64,000 nucleotides of DNA, from the IMG/VR virus record IMGVR_UViG_3300034284_003265, positions 1 through 64,000 of that record; one strand, written 5' to 3'. Made by a program: the position numbers and the translations under genes. Under the pieces are notes generated by a model that worked only from the letters and a program-made list of their open reading frames with translations, made no database searches and was not told where the DNA came from. The stretch's first letter is position 1, and each line of letters starts with the position of its first letter. The stretch is from a virus. This document shows positions 35,623-44,565 of the stretch, piece by piece.

Positions 35623-36774
35623 ATGCCTTTACCATGTAATAATGTCAGTGTAACTCCAATTAAAGTAAGTCAACTAGTTAGATATTCAAATTTAGACGGT
35701 GGCGATATATTGTTGACAGTAGAATCAGGTTCTTTACTTTGGTCAAGACGTAGTACTGTTAATGATTTAAAAGTTTCTATGGGAAAACTTACAGGATCGT
35801 ACTCTGGTAGTTTTACCGGAAGTTTTGTAGGAGTATCATCTGGTAGTTTTAGCGGTAGCTACTGGGGAAAAATAACTAGTAAAAATGTTAAAGCCACGGG
35901 TAGTTTTAGTGGAAGTCATTGGGGAAGTTTAATTAGCAAAAACACTAAAGCCACAGGCAGTTTTAGCGGTAGTTATTGGGGAAGTTTAATTAGCAAAAAT
36001 ACTAAAGCCACAGGCAGTTTTAGCGGTAGTTATTGGGGGGCTATAGTAAGTAAAAACATTAAAGCCACAGGTAGTTTTAATGGTACTAATAATAAATTAA
36101 GTGGCAGTTTTAGTGGCAGTTATTGGGGATCCATAAATAGTAAAAATGCTAAAGCCACCGGCAGTTTTAGTGGCACAAACAACAAACTGAGTGGCAGTTT
36201 TAGTGGCAGTTATTTTGGAAAAGTAGTTAGTAAAAATTCACTTTTAACCGGTAGTTTTAGAGGCATAGATAATATCACAAATTTTAAAAATACAGGCAAA
36301 AAAGTATCTTTTAATGGCACATCAAGTTATGCTGTAAGTAGCAGTTATGCACAAACCGCAAGTTTAATTACATCAGGTATTGGTGGATTTCCAGTTTCAT
36401 TATACAAAGAACAATTAAGTACAAACACAGTTGCTTTTTTCATAGGCGGCGGCAATGAAGGAGTCGGGACTTTTAATTTCGCAATAACACATGGTTTTGG
36501 TACTAGTCCATCTTTGGTTAGAGCTACGTTATATTGTAATAGTAATGATTTAGGATACGTAACAGGTGATGAAGTAGGAGTTGAAGTAGCTGAAGATGAC
36601 ACTGGAGGCGCCGATGATGAAAGAAACATCTTTGCGGTTTGGACAAATTCCACATATGCAGGTGTATCAATAGGAGAGTATTCAGCTGGAGTTTATATAT
36701 CACAGAAAACAGGCGGTACAAGATCTCCAATCAATCAAAATAGTTGGAAATTAAAAATTAGAGTTTGGAAATAA
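35623..36774 (+). CDS. repeat-rich tail fibre protein
   Basis: 383 aa. After the ISQL-type N-terminus come at least nine GSFSGSYWG-type units (about residues 60-215) with SKNxKATGSF linkers, a collapsed beta-helix-like shaft. The C-terminal domain (about 250-383) starts at SLYKEQLSTNTVAFFIGGG and may be the receptor-binding head. The repeats vary in number and sequence in a way typical of slippage-prone adhesins. Confidence 0.65.
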   Translation: MPLPCNNVSVTPIKVSQLVRYSNLDGGDILLTVESGSLLWSRRSTVNDLKVSMGKLTGSYSGSFTGSFVGVSSGSFSGSYWGKITSKNVKATGSFSGSHWGSLISKNTKATGSFSGSYWGSLISKNTKATGSFSGSYWGAIVSKNIKATGSFNGTNNKLSGSFSGSYWGSINSKNAKATGSFSGTNNKLSGSFSGSYFGKVVSKNSLLTGSFRGIDNITNFKNTGKKVSFNGTSSYAVSSSYAQTASLITSGIGGFPVSLYKEQLSTNTVAFFIGGGNEGVGTFNFAITHGFGTSPSLVRATLYCNSNDLGYVTGDEVGVEVAEDDTGGADDERNIFAVWTNSTYAGVSIGEYSAGVYISQKTGGTRSPINQNSWKLKIRVWK

Positions 36775-36776
36775 AC

Positions 36777-36805
36777 TTGACATTTTTCAAAAACTAGTTT
36801 ATATA
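36777..36805 (+). promoter_or_regulatory. promoter of the Hsp20 gene
   Basis: TTGACA, 17-nt spacer, TATATA, then a leader of about 95 nt with a GAATGACAC/GTGTTATTC hairpin and an AGAAAGG Shine-Dalgarno sequence. Confidence 0.6.
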
Positions 36806-36902
36806 TATTCTTGAATGACACAGATGTGTTATTCACTATAGTGCTCGAGTGAGGCTATTAGGTTAATAAGTTCAACAGAATTATTAAAAGAAAGGTAAAT
36901 AT

Positions 36903-37385
36903 ATGTCAGTAATTAGATACAATCCGGCGTTTCGCCATTTAAATCGTGATGAGTTTTTAACTCCATTCGATAAGTTGTTTGATGAAGTATTCACTTCACA
37001 ATTCCCAGAAATCACAAAAGAACTAGGTATAGGATTCTTTGAAAAACAAAGTTATCCCCGTGTAGATGTGATTGATTACAATGATCGTGTAGAAATTTTA
37101 GCAGAAATTCCAGGTCTGTCTAAAGAAGAAGTATCAGTTGATGTACAAGAAAACGTACTTACTATTAGCGGTCAAAAGATTCGAAAACTTGAAGATACAG
37201 ATCTACAAGATCGCAGATACATTCGTAGAGAATTAAAACATAGTAGTTTCAAACGTAGTTTTACGTTAGGCGATATCATTGATAAAGACGAACCATTGGC
37301 TAAATTTGAAAATGGTTTGTTGACAGTCACTCTTAATAAGTTGAAACCAACTGTACCGACAAGTAAGAAAGTAAAGATTGATTAA
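36903..37385 (+). CDS. small heat-shock protein Hsp20
   Basis: 160 aa. Alpha-crystallin domain (about residues 45-150) with RVDVIDYNDRVEILAEIPG, the VLTISGQK strand, and FENGLLTVTL before a short C-terminal tail (KPTVPTSKK). ATP-independent chaperone that holds unfolding proteins, known from several T4-like and cyanophages. One of the few genes here with a Shine-Dalgarno sequence (AGAAAGG) and a long leader, so its control may differ from the rest. A terminator follows. Confidence 0.9.
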   Translation: MSVIRYNPAFRHLNRDEFLTPFDKLFDEVFTSQFPEITKELGIGFFEKQSYPRVDVIDYNDRVEILAEIPGLSKEEVSVDVQENVLTISGQKIRKLEDTDLQDRRYIRRELKHSSFKRSFTLGDIIDKDEPLAKFENGLLTVTLNKLKPTVPTSKKVKID

Positions 37386-37409
37386 GTAATATTCAATCAA
37401 GGTTATATT

Positions 37410-37438
37410 AACCCCGTTATTAAATTAACGGGGTTTTT
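37410..37438 (+). terminator. rho-independent terminator
   Basis: AACCCCGTTA/TAACGGGGTT stem plus TTT. Confidence 0.9.
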
Positions 37439-37460
37439 AATTTTACAGATATTTATATAT

Positions 37461-38474
37461 ATGATAAAATTTCAACATTTGGTACTATTTACTTCACTTT
37501 TGATAGCTGGATGTGCAGCTTACTTTAGTGTATATGGTATAGGACTATTATTCTCTGGCGCAACTATTGCTGCTATGGTAATGGCATCTTCTTTGGAACT
37601 CGGTAAACTTGTAACAACTTCTTGGTTATTTAGATATTGGAATAAATCCAATGTTTTGATGAAGACTTATATGATCGTAGCTATATTTGCTTTGATGGGT
37701 ATAACTTCATTGGGTATATTTGGATTTTTAACAGCGGCTTTTCAAAAGTCATCGTTAGAAACAGAATTGTCCGTAAATAAAATCTCTACATTAGAAACTC
37801 AAAAAATTGAAGAAAAGTTAAAAATGGACTCTGTAAAAAAGTCCATTGAAAAAATTTATGCATTGAGAAGTTCTCAAGAATCTAGATTAACCGAAGTGTT
37901 AACTAATACATTGATAGCTAGAAATCCTATTCAATTACAGAATATACAAAATCAAATTAATGATCAAATTGGCGACTTAAACAAACAATTGGAATCTGAA
38001 AACGAAAAGTCTAAAATATATGGAGACAAAGTTTCAAAAATCGATGAAGAAATTTTCAAGTTAAAAGTTGATAATAGTCAGAAAAAAGATATTACCACTT
38101 TTAAATTCGTAGCGGATCAATTTAGTACAACGATTCAAAATGTTGTTAAGTGGTTTATTGCTGTATTAATTGCTGTATTTGATCCATTGGCAGTTATACT
38201 ACTATTAGCATATAACATTTCTTCAAATAGAGTTTATGACGAAGAAAAATTAGAAAGTGTTCAAGAAAACAAAGATATTTCCCAAAATAAACCCGAACAA
38301 ATCATCATAGAAAAAATAGTGGAGAAGCCTGTTGAGGTTGAAAAGATTATTGAAAAACCAGTAGAAATTGAAAAAATAGTGGAGAAGCCTGTTGAGGTTG
38401 AAAAGATAGTGGAGAAAATAATAGAGAAACCTGCTAAAAAATCTACGGGTGTAAGAGGAATGTTCAGTTTTTAA
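37461..38474 (+). CDS. multi-span membrane protein with coiled coil
   Basis: 337 aa. Hydrophobic segments at about 5-28, 34-50, 68-95 and 225-250 flank a coiled coil (about 100-215). The tail repeats a VEKPVEVEKIIEKP-type unit several times (about 275-325). TATTTATA lies 3 nt before the ATG. Possibly a cell-envelope or tail-channel protein; not recognised. Confidence 0.6.
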   Translation: MIKFQHLVLFTSLLIAGCAAYFSVYGIGLLFSGATIAAMVMASSLELGKLVTTSWLFRYWNKSNVLMKTYMIVAIFALMGITSLGIFGFLTAAFQKSSLETELSVNKISTLETQKIEEKLKMDSVKKSIEKIYALRSSQESRLTEVLTNTLIARNPIQLQNIQNQINDQIGDLNKQLESENEKSKIYGDKVSKIDEEIFKLKVDNSQKKDITTFKFVADQFSTTIQNVVKWFIAVLIAVFDPLAVILLLAYNISSNRVYDEEKLESVQENKDISQNKPEQIIIEKIVEKPVEVEKIIEKPVEIEKIVEKPVEVEKIVEKIIEKPAKKSTGVRGMFSF

Positions 38475-38523
38475 ATAAAAAAATAATTTTTCTTTATTCT
38501 ACTATATATGTAAATACACGTAT

Positions 38524-38673
38524 ATGGACGAAGAAGAAATTTTTAAATTATATAAGAATCTAAAAAGAGGATTCGATTTATCTGATTGGGACTTAGTAGA
38601 AGAATCAATTGAGTATTTAGCTGAATACATTGACTTAGGCGACGAAGACGAAACTTTTGACGAATTAAACTAA
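38524..38673 (+). CDS. small acidic protein (49 aa)
   Basis: MDEEEIFKLYKNLKRGFDLS..., net strongly negative. Its stop overlaps the next start (TAATG), a coupling signal. Unknown. Confidence 0.6.
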   Translation: MDEEEIFKLYKNLKRGFDLSDWDLVEESIEYLAEYIDLGDEDETFDELN

Positions 38674-38987
38674 TGATATATGTTATATTGATAGCATTAT
38701 TGGCATCACTAATAGTGAATATTTTTTTATTAGTGGCCCTTAAAAAGTCTTTTGAACAAATAGACCAATTGGAGTCTTGGTTATTAGAATTCAAATTGCT
38801 TGTAAAAAATACATATAATAAGTTGAAATTTGTTGATGATCGGGGTATCTTTGTTAAAGATGATGATGTTGGCTTTTTATTTACAGATCTGCTTAATATC
38901 ATCGAACTAACGAATAAAAGAATTCAAACTGATGATAATGATAAACCCACCGCTATTAATGAAAAAAACAAAATCGAAACCTTCTAA
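38673..38987 (+). CDS. membrane-anchored small protein
   Basis: 104 aa with one N-terminal transmembrane helix (residues about 2-24) and an acidic cytosolic part. Coupled to the gene before it. Unknown. Confidence 0.55.
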   Translation: MIYVILIALLASLIVNIFLLVALKKSFEQIDQLESWLLEFKLLVKNTYNKLKFVDDRGIFVKDDDVGFLFTDLLNIIELTNKRIQTDDNDKPTAINEKNKIETF

Positions 38988-39921
38988 AAAAATAAAGAAG
39001 ATCGCTGTTACTAAAGACAGTGTTAAAAAAATTAAGAAAGTAGTAAAGAAGGTTAAATCGGTAAAAAAACCTAAAATTACCATCGATATTGTTATTACAA
39101 AAAAAGAAAAAACTCCCAAGACTATTTCTAATATAGAAGTTCCAAGAACAATTCAAATAGAACATATAGCAGATAATGCCTCTGACTCACACGAAGAATC
39201 TGCTTTTGACATTAACGGAGAACGTAAAAAACGTCGTGGTAGAAATAAGAAAGAAAAGATATATTTTTCCAAGAAAACTGAAGATGCTATTATTGAATAC
39301 AACAATGAAGAAGATGAAGTAAGACGAAATGAAATTTATGAAACAAAGATAAAGTTTAGTTTTGATAAATTAGTAGAAAATATATTTAATACATTTAAAT
39401 TCACGTATTTTGACAATAGTCCATTGGAAATTCAGAAAGAAACTGTTTCACATTTAGTAACAAATATTCATAAATTTCAAGCTGGAAAAGGAAAAGCATT
39501 TAGTTATTTCAGTATTGTAGCTAAAAATTATTTGATATTTCACAACAATAACAATTATAAGAAATTCAACCAACACGTAGATATTAGTGAAACACCAAGC
39601 GAATCATCGGTTTGTTTACAAACAGAAGATGCACATCATAAAGATATTCAGACTCAAGAATTTATGAAGTTGATTGTAAATTATTGGGAAGCAAATATAA
39701 CTAAGATTTTCAATAAACAAAAAGATTTAAATATTGCATACGCCGTTATAGAACTATTCAGAAACTGTGAAAGAATAGAAAATTTCAACAAAAAAACTTT
39801 GTACCTGTATATCAGAGAATTGAGTAATTGTAAAACCCAACAAATTACAAAAGTTATCAACAAAATGAAAACATATCAAAACCTCGTAATGAGAAATTAT
39901 AGTAATAGAGGAACATTATAA
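38959..39921 (+). CDS. putative late sigma factor (gp55-like)
   Basis: About 320 aa from the MKKTKSK start; an in-frame ATG at 38932 is also possible. Very basic N-terminus, then a domain with LVTNIHKFQAGKGKAF and FSYFSIVAKNYLIFHNNNNY (about residues 167-208 of the shorter form), which matches the conserved region-2-like core of phage late sigma factors. These direct host RNA polymerase to a single -10-type late box. The recurrent TATTTAT[AT] motif before late genes is a plausible target. A terminator follows. Confidence 0.65.
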   Translation: MKKTKSKPSKKIKKIAVTKDSVKKIKKVVKKVKSVKKPKITIDIVITKKEKTPKTISNIEVPRTIQIEHIADNASDSHEESAFDINGERKKRRGRNKKEKIYFSKKTEDAIIEYNNEEDEVRRNEIYETKIKFSFDKLVENIFNTFKFTYFDNSPLEIQKETVSHLVTNIHKFQAGKGKAFSYFSIVAKNYLIFHNNNNYKKFNQHVDISETPSESSVCLQTEDAHHKDIQTQEFMKLIVNYWEANITKIFNKQKDLNIAYAVIELFRNCERIENFNKKTLYLYIRELSNCKTQQITKVINKMKTYQNLVMRNYSNRGTL

Positions 39922-39940
39922 TATCTAAATTGTTAATAAA

Positions 39941-39965
39941 ACCACTCCGATTGGAGTGGTTTTTC
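39941..39965 (+). terminator. rho-independent terminator
   Basis: ACCACTCC/GGAGTGGT stem with TTTT. Confidence 0.85.
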
Positions 39966-39973
39966 TATTTATA
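39966..39973 (+). promoter_or_regulatory. late promoter candidate of the baseplate operon
   Basis: TATTTATA, 5 nt before the ATG of the first baseplate-operon gene; with T4-like spacing, transcription would start at or next to the AUG. Confidence 0.55.
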
Positions 39974-39978
39974 GGTAT

Positions 39979-40320
39979 ATGGACTTAAATTTTGAAATTT
40001 ACAAAGGGAAGAATTTTTCTGGTCTTTGTAAAGACATAGTAAAAAATTCAGAGAATAAGAAAGATCAAATTGATATTTTGATCTCAGAATTACGCACTTT
40101 AATTAAAACTGTAAATGATGCTGTAATCATCGTACCTCTTATCAAAGATTATTACGATGTGGGAATTAAAAACGACGAACAGTTAGTTAAATTAGCCGCA
40201 GTAGTACAAAGATTGGTCGCAAAAGGAGAATCTACTGGAGAAGGCAATGCTATGGTTCTCAGTGAAGATGAAAGAAAACAGTTAATGGAAGAAGTTATAA
40301 CAATTAGCAAAGGAGAATAA
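39979..40320 (+). CDS. small baseplate-operon protein
   Basis: 113 aa, helical, charged; overlaps the next start by 1 nt (TAATG). First gene of the long tail operon. Not recognised; possibly an assembly factor. Confidence 0.55.
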   Translation: MDLNFEIYKGKNFSGLCKDIVKNSENKKDQIDILISELRTLIKTVNDAVIIVPLIKDYYDVGIKNDEQLVKLAAVVQRLVAKGESTGEGNAMVLSEDERKQLMEEVITISKGE

Positions 40321-42026
40321 TGAGTACGAATGTATCAAGTATAGTTAGATCGTTAAATCCTTCTACTTCAACTGTTATGAATACATCTATCAGTAATATA
40401 GATGCTAATTTTTTGAAATTGGCGGTTGTAGTTGATATTATTTTAGATGACAAACATCCATTCTTTGGAAAAACTACAACAGATAAAAATTCACAACCTC
40501 CTCCGACCGTAAGATACCAACAGATACCGGTAAATTACGATAATAAAATACCAGTGGCAACAGATACCGATTTTAGTTATATTGGAAGAGCTAAAATTCG
40601 TGTTTTAAGTGAGGAAAAACAAACTGCTTATGATAAGCTACCATGGGCTATTCCGTTGGAGAACACTATTACTCAGTTTCCATTATTAAACGAAACAGTT
40701 TTAGTTATAAAAATAGGAGATAACTATTACTACACGAAACCATTTAATCGTTTAAACTTTTTGGGTACAAATGGAGAGTTTATAACTGAAAAATCAAGTA
40801 GTGACGATGGTAAAAGTGCAATTGCATACTTACAACCCAAGAGCCGAAAAAGCTATGTAAGTCATCCAGCATTTATAAATCAAAATCAAACGGGATATTT
40901 TGGTAATTATTTTATATGTAATCCATTCATACGTAGTGTACGTCAATTTGAAGGAGATACCATAGTAGAAAGTAGGTTCGGACAATCTATAAGATTTAGT
41001 GCGTATGATGATAATCGTTCGAATGATAAAGGTGCTTATCCATCTTATGCTTTAAACGGAAATCTATTTAAAGATTCAGTTGATGGTGGATATGGAAATC
41101 CTAAACTAACTATACGCAATAGACAACGTAATATTGCTCAAAAAACCGCACAACAGTTACATCCTAAACTTCCTCCTATACCAGCTATAACTGAAAAGGA
41201 GAAGAATTATGGTGGTCAGATTGATGAAGATATAAATAATGATGGTAGTACTATTCAGTTTACCAGTGGAAATACTTTAAGTACTTGGCAAACAACTGTA
41301 TATAAAAGTATATTTGGTGTTAATAGTGAAAATAAGCCTACAGAAGAACAACCACGATTTAATCCTAAAGGATCAACATCTTTTAAATTTCCTACTTTAG
41401 ATCGTGATCAAATTGTAATAAATTCTGATAGATTAATATTAAGTAGTAGATTTGCAGAGACCCTACACTTTAGTAAAAAACGATATGCTGTAACTACCGA
41501 TAGTGAATATACAGTTGATGCTAATGATCAAGTTGTTATAACCACTAACAATGTAACTACTATAAATTCTCCACAGATATTTTTGGGTCAATATGGAGAA
41601 ACTAATGAACCTGCTTTATTGGGCCAAACAACTGTAGATTGGATGTATGATCTTTGTAATTGGTTGTTGGATCACGTACACTGGTATCATCACGTTCATC
41701 CACATCCACATGGTCACGTAGATGCTGGTAAAATTGATGCAGAAAATACGAATGATGCAAATCCAGATCAAACACAAATACCAGTACAACAAATTAAGCT
41801 TAAATTACTAAGAGATAATTTGCATAAAACGTTAAGTAGACGAGTATTCGTTACTGGAGGTGGTTATGCGCCTGGTAGTAATGGAGTTAAACCAACTGGA
41901 AGTGGTGGAGAGTGTAAAGATCCAGTAGAAATTAATACTGTTACAGGAGCTGGAGTTGTGGGTGATTTCAAAGGTAGAAATCGTCGTGAAGGTCCAGTAC
42001 AAGTTGAATTTGAATTTGAGGATTAA
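40320..42026 (+). CDS. baseplate spike-like protein
   Basis: 568 aa. The FSYIGRAKIRVLSEEK, LPWAIPLEN and FPLLNETVLVIKIGDNYYY stretch (about 85-150) has the look of the OB-fold domain of gp5/VgrG-type spikes. Later strands (about 360-430) and a His-rich HWYHHVHPHPHGH segment (about 458-470) may bind metal near the spike tip. The position next to gp25 and gp6 fits. No lysozyme domain was seen. Confidence 0.55.
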   Translation: MSTNVSSIVRSLNPSTSTVMNTSISNIDANFLKLAVVVDIILDDKHPFFGKTTTDKNSQPPPTVRYQQIPVNYDNKIPVATDTDFSYIGRAKIRVLSEEKQTAYDKLPWAIPLENTITQFPLLNETVLVIKIGDNYYYTKPFNRLNFLGTNGEFITEKSSSDDGKSAIAYLQPKSRKSYVSHPAFINQNQTGYFGNYFICNPFIRSVRQFEGDTIVESRFGQSIRFSAYDDNRSNDKGAYPSYALNGNLFKDSVDGGYGNPKLTIRNRQRNIAQKTAQQLHPKLPPIPAITEKEKNYGGQIDEDINNDGSTIQFTSGNTLSTWQTTVYKSIFGVNSENKPTEEQPRFNPKGSTSFKFPTLDRDQIVINSDRLILSSRFAETLHFSKKRYAVTTDSEYTVDANDQVVITTNNVTTINSPQIFLGQYGETNEPALLGQTTVDWMYDLCNWLLDHVHWYHHVHPHPHGHVDAGKIDAENTNDANPDQTQIPVQQIKLKLLRDNLHKTLSRRVFVTGGGYAPGSNGVKPTGSGGECKDPVEINTVTGAGVVGDFKGRNRREGPVQVEFEFED

Positions 42027-42029
42027 TAT

Positions 42030-43670
42030 ATGGCATTACAAGTAGTAGACATATTTGGCAATTTACAACCAGCAACTGGAAGAACTTTTCCAAAAAACTC
42101 TTTGGAAATAATTCCATATTTTAACAAATATAAAACCGGTGTTGGAGCTGTATTTAAAATAAATCCACAGGGCACATCTGTTAGTGATGATAATAAAATA
42201 AAGCCAGAGTCCTATCAATCGTTATATGAATTTTATAGTCCTACTGAATTATTGAATAATGGATATGCACAAATTGGAGATAATAAGTATATTAAAATTT
42301 ATAAAAAATACGATAGAACTTTTCAATTTTTTCAAAATTATTTTACAGAAACTTATACGCCAAAATCAGGAGGAACTCCTAAAATAAACGTATTCGTCGA
42401 TTTGGAGAAATATCCAATATTTAATGAAAGCATAGGCGATAGACTTTCTTGTTTAGCACAATATGATTCTATCAAATCTTCGACACTATCCAATACACAA
42501 CTTGGTTTTAGACGATTTTTTAACGTTCAAGCATTCAACTGGCCAACTGTTACAGACGCATTCAATTACGAATTTTCGTATAATCGATCATTAAATAGTG
42601 TTAAAGCTGACGTAAATTATATATTTGAAGAAATTAAAAATAAAGTTTCTTCGGGTCAACTTGATAAGAAACTAGTACCAGATTGCTTTTTACCTGATCC
42701 TGATCCAGCATTACCAGGACCTCCTACACAAGCAATTAATGGTGTAGCAAATAAAGCTCCTGTAGTAGATAATCCTAATTTAAAACTACCGTCCCAAGAA
42801 GTAAAGGGGTTAGACGCAAATGCAGCACAACAAGCAGCATCACAAGCGCAAGGCGCAGCAAGTAATGCTGCATCTCAAGTACAAAGTGCGGCCGGTGGAT
42901 TGACTAGCCAAGTACAAGGCGTCGCTGGTCAAGCTCAAGGTGCAATTGGTGGTGCTCAAGAATCAGCAGGAGGCGTGCTTAGTAATTTATCATCCGGAGT
43001 TAAAGGTGCAATTGGAGGAGGAGCTTTAGGAGCTGGTATTGGAGCATTAGCCGGTGGCGGTAAAGGAGCATTAATAGGAGCCGGTGCTGGATTGGTTGCG
43101 GGTGGTGTAGCTGGTAAAGTATTTGATAAACTAAATCCTAAAGGTATTAAACCAGATGGGTTGGGTAAGGATTGGTCTCCAGATAAGTTTAGTCCTGAAT
43201 CTATAGCTGGAAATGATAAATTTGTAAATGCTAAAACAGGTATGGTTGAATCTACGTCTGAATTAGCTAAAGGATTAAAAGGTGGATTGTTAGGTGGTGC
43301 TCTTGGAGCCGGTATTGGAGCATTAGCCGGTGGTGGTAAGGGAGCATTAATAGGTGGATTAAGTGGTACTGCACTTGGTACCGGATTATCTGTTGGAGGT
43401 GTAACAGGAGGAGCTTTAGCAGGTGGTGGGTTAGGGGCCGGAATCGGAGGAATAGTGGGAGGTGGAAAAGGAGCTGTAATTGGTGCCGTTTCAGGAGGAG
43501 CAGTTGGGGCGGCTGCAGCTAAATTAGCGAGTGTACAAAAAGGAATGCCTAAACCAAATATACCAAAACCACCTAGTACACCACGCATCAAGACAGTCAA
43601 AATACCAAGACCATCAAATCCAAAAGGTGCAACAGATTTATTAAATTTACCTAAATCTCCGTTGGGTTAA
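42030..43670 (+). CDS. baseplate protein with glycine-zipper repeats
   Basis: 546 aa. Residues 1-225 are a conserved-looking globular part. An Ala/Gln-rich stretch follows (about 268-320), then long Gly-zipper segments with GALGAGIGALAGGGKGALIG repeated (about 325-365, 420-490), and a Pro/Lys-rich tail. Gly zippers suggest membrane insertion, so it may form or line a channel during DNA entry. Confidence 0.55.
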   Translation: MALQVVDIFGNLQPATGRTFPKNSLEIIPYFNKYKTGVGAVFKINPQGTSVSDDNKIKPESYQSLYEFYSPTELLNNGYAQIGDNKYIKIYKKYDRTFQFFQNYFTETYTPKSGGTPKINVFVDLEKYPIFNESIGDRLSCLAQYDSIKSSTLSNTQLGFRRFFNVQAFNWPTVTDAFNYEFSYNRSLNSVKADVNYIFEEIKNKVSSGQLDKKLVPDCFLPDPDPALPGPPTQAINGVANKAPVVDNPNLKLPSQEVKGLDANAAQQAASQAQGAASNAASQVQSAAGGLTSQVQGVAGQAQGAIGGAQESAGGVLSNLSSGVKGAIGGGALGAGIGALAGGGKGALIGAGAGLVAGGVAGKVFDKLNPKGIKPDGLGKDWSPDKFSPESIAGNDKFVNAKTGMVESTSELAKGLKGGLLGGALGAGIGALAGGGKGALIGGLSGTALGTGLSVGGVTGGALAGGGLGAGIGGIVGGGKGAVIGAVSGGAVGAAAAKLASVQKGMPKPNIPKPPSTPRIKTVKIPRPSNPKGATDLLNLPKSPLG

Positions 43671-43687
43671 TAATTATATATAATAGT

Positions 43688-44158
43688 ATGAAAATAGAAG
43701 TATTAAAAGAATTCATCAAGAAAACGGTACAACAAGAAGTACGTAATGTAATACACTCTGAAATTAAACTTCAATTGGCAGAAATATTTTCCAAAGAAGT
43801 TGGTCAGAATAAGAAAAAGTCATCTGAATCTGACTTGGAACAACAAATTCTCAAAGAGTTGGAAACTATGGATGATGTTCAAGTTATCGAAGAGGAAGTT
43901 AAACCGGTCAAAAAGTTTGTAAAATATACAAACAATCCAATGTTGAATGATATTTTGAATCAAACTACAGGCGGAGTACCACAAGAAGGTGGTTTGGTTA
44001 GTATGATGGGAGGACTTGGCGGTGGATCAACACAAGTAATTGCGGAAGCAAAAGCTCCAGAGAATGCTCCTGAACCAGTAAAAAGTGTTTATAGTGCTAT
44101 GAATAGAGATTATAGATCACTAATGAAAGCGGTAAACAAAAAACGTGGCGACAAGTAA
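43688..44158 (+). CDS. hypothetical tail-operon protein
   Basis: 156 aa. N-terminal LKEFIKKTVQQEVRNVIHSE helix of the LSE-like type, acidic centre, Gly-rich GGLVSMMGGLGGGS. Probably a virion or assembly protein by context. Confidence 0.55.
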   Translation: MKIEVLKEFIKKTVQQEVRNVIHSEIKLQLAEIFSKEVGQNKKKSSESDLEQQILKELETMDDVQVIEEEVKPVKKFVKYTNNPMLNDILNQTTGGVPQEGGLVSMMGGLGGGSTQVIAEAKAPENAPEPVKSVYSAMNRDYRSLMKAVNKKRGDK

Positions 44159-44163
44159 AATAA

Positions 44164-44565
44164 ATGGCAACTCCAACCAAATCTATAGGTTTATCATTAC
44201 CAATACAACTTGGTAATCAAGGTTATTTTAACACAAATAAAGATACGATCTCACAGATTGGTACAAATATTCAAAATTTATTGTTAACTATTCCTGGAGA
44301 AAGAAGATTTAATAATACATTTGGATCTGGATTATACAATTTATTATTTAATAATATAGGAGATGATATATCAAATGATATCATTATTGATGTAATTCAA
44401 CGTGACGTTGACAAATTTATGCCTGGCACAACAATATTGAAAGTGGAACTATCTCCAATTCAACCAGATAATAATAGTAAAAATTCGATATTTATAAGTA
44501 TTACCTTTAGATATAACAATACTGTGGGTGAAACCGAGTTTAACTTGGAAACTAATAAAATCTAA
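44164..44565 (+). CDS. gp25-like baseplate wedge subunit
   Basis: 133 aa. LLTIPGERRFNNTFGSGLYNLLF and the later QRDVDKFMPGTTILKVEL match the GPW/gp25 family (phage P2 W, T4 gp25), an inner baseplate wedge component that helps nucleate the sheath. Overlaps the next gene by 1 nt. Family-typical length. Confidence 0.85.
   Translation: MATPTKSIGLSLPIQLGNQGYFNTNKDTISQIGTNIQNLLLTIPGERRFNNTFGSGLYNLLFNNIGDDISNDIIIDVIQRDVDKFMPGTTILKVELSPIQPDNNSKNSIFISITFRYNNTVGETEFNLETNKI

Noticed and set aside
42956-43600. 214-aa Pro/Ala-rich minus-strand ORF
   Set aside because: It is the antisense shadow of the glycine-zipper repeats of the baseplate gene.
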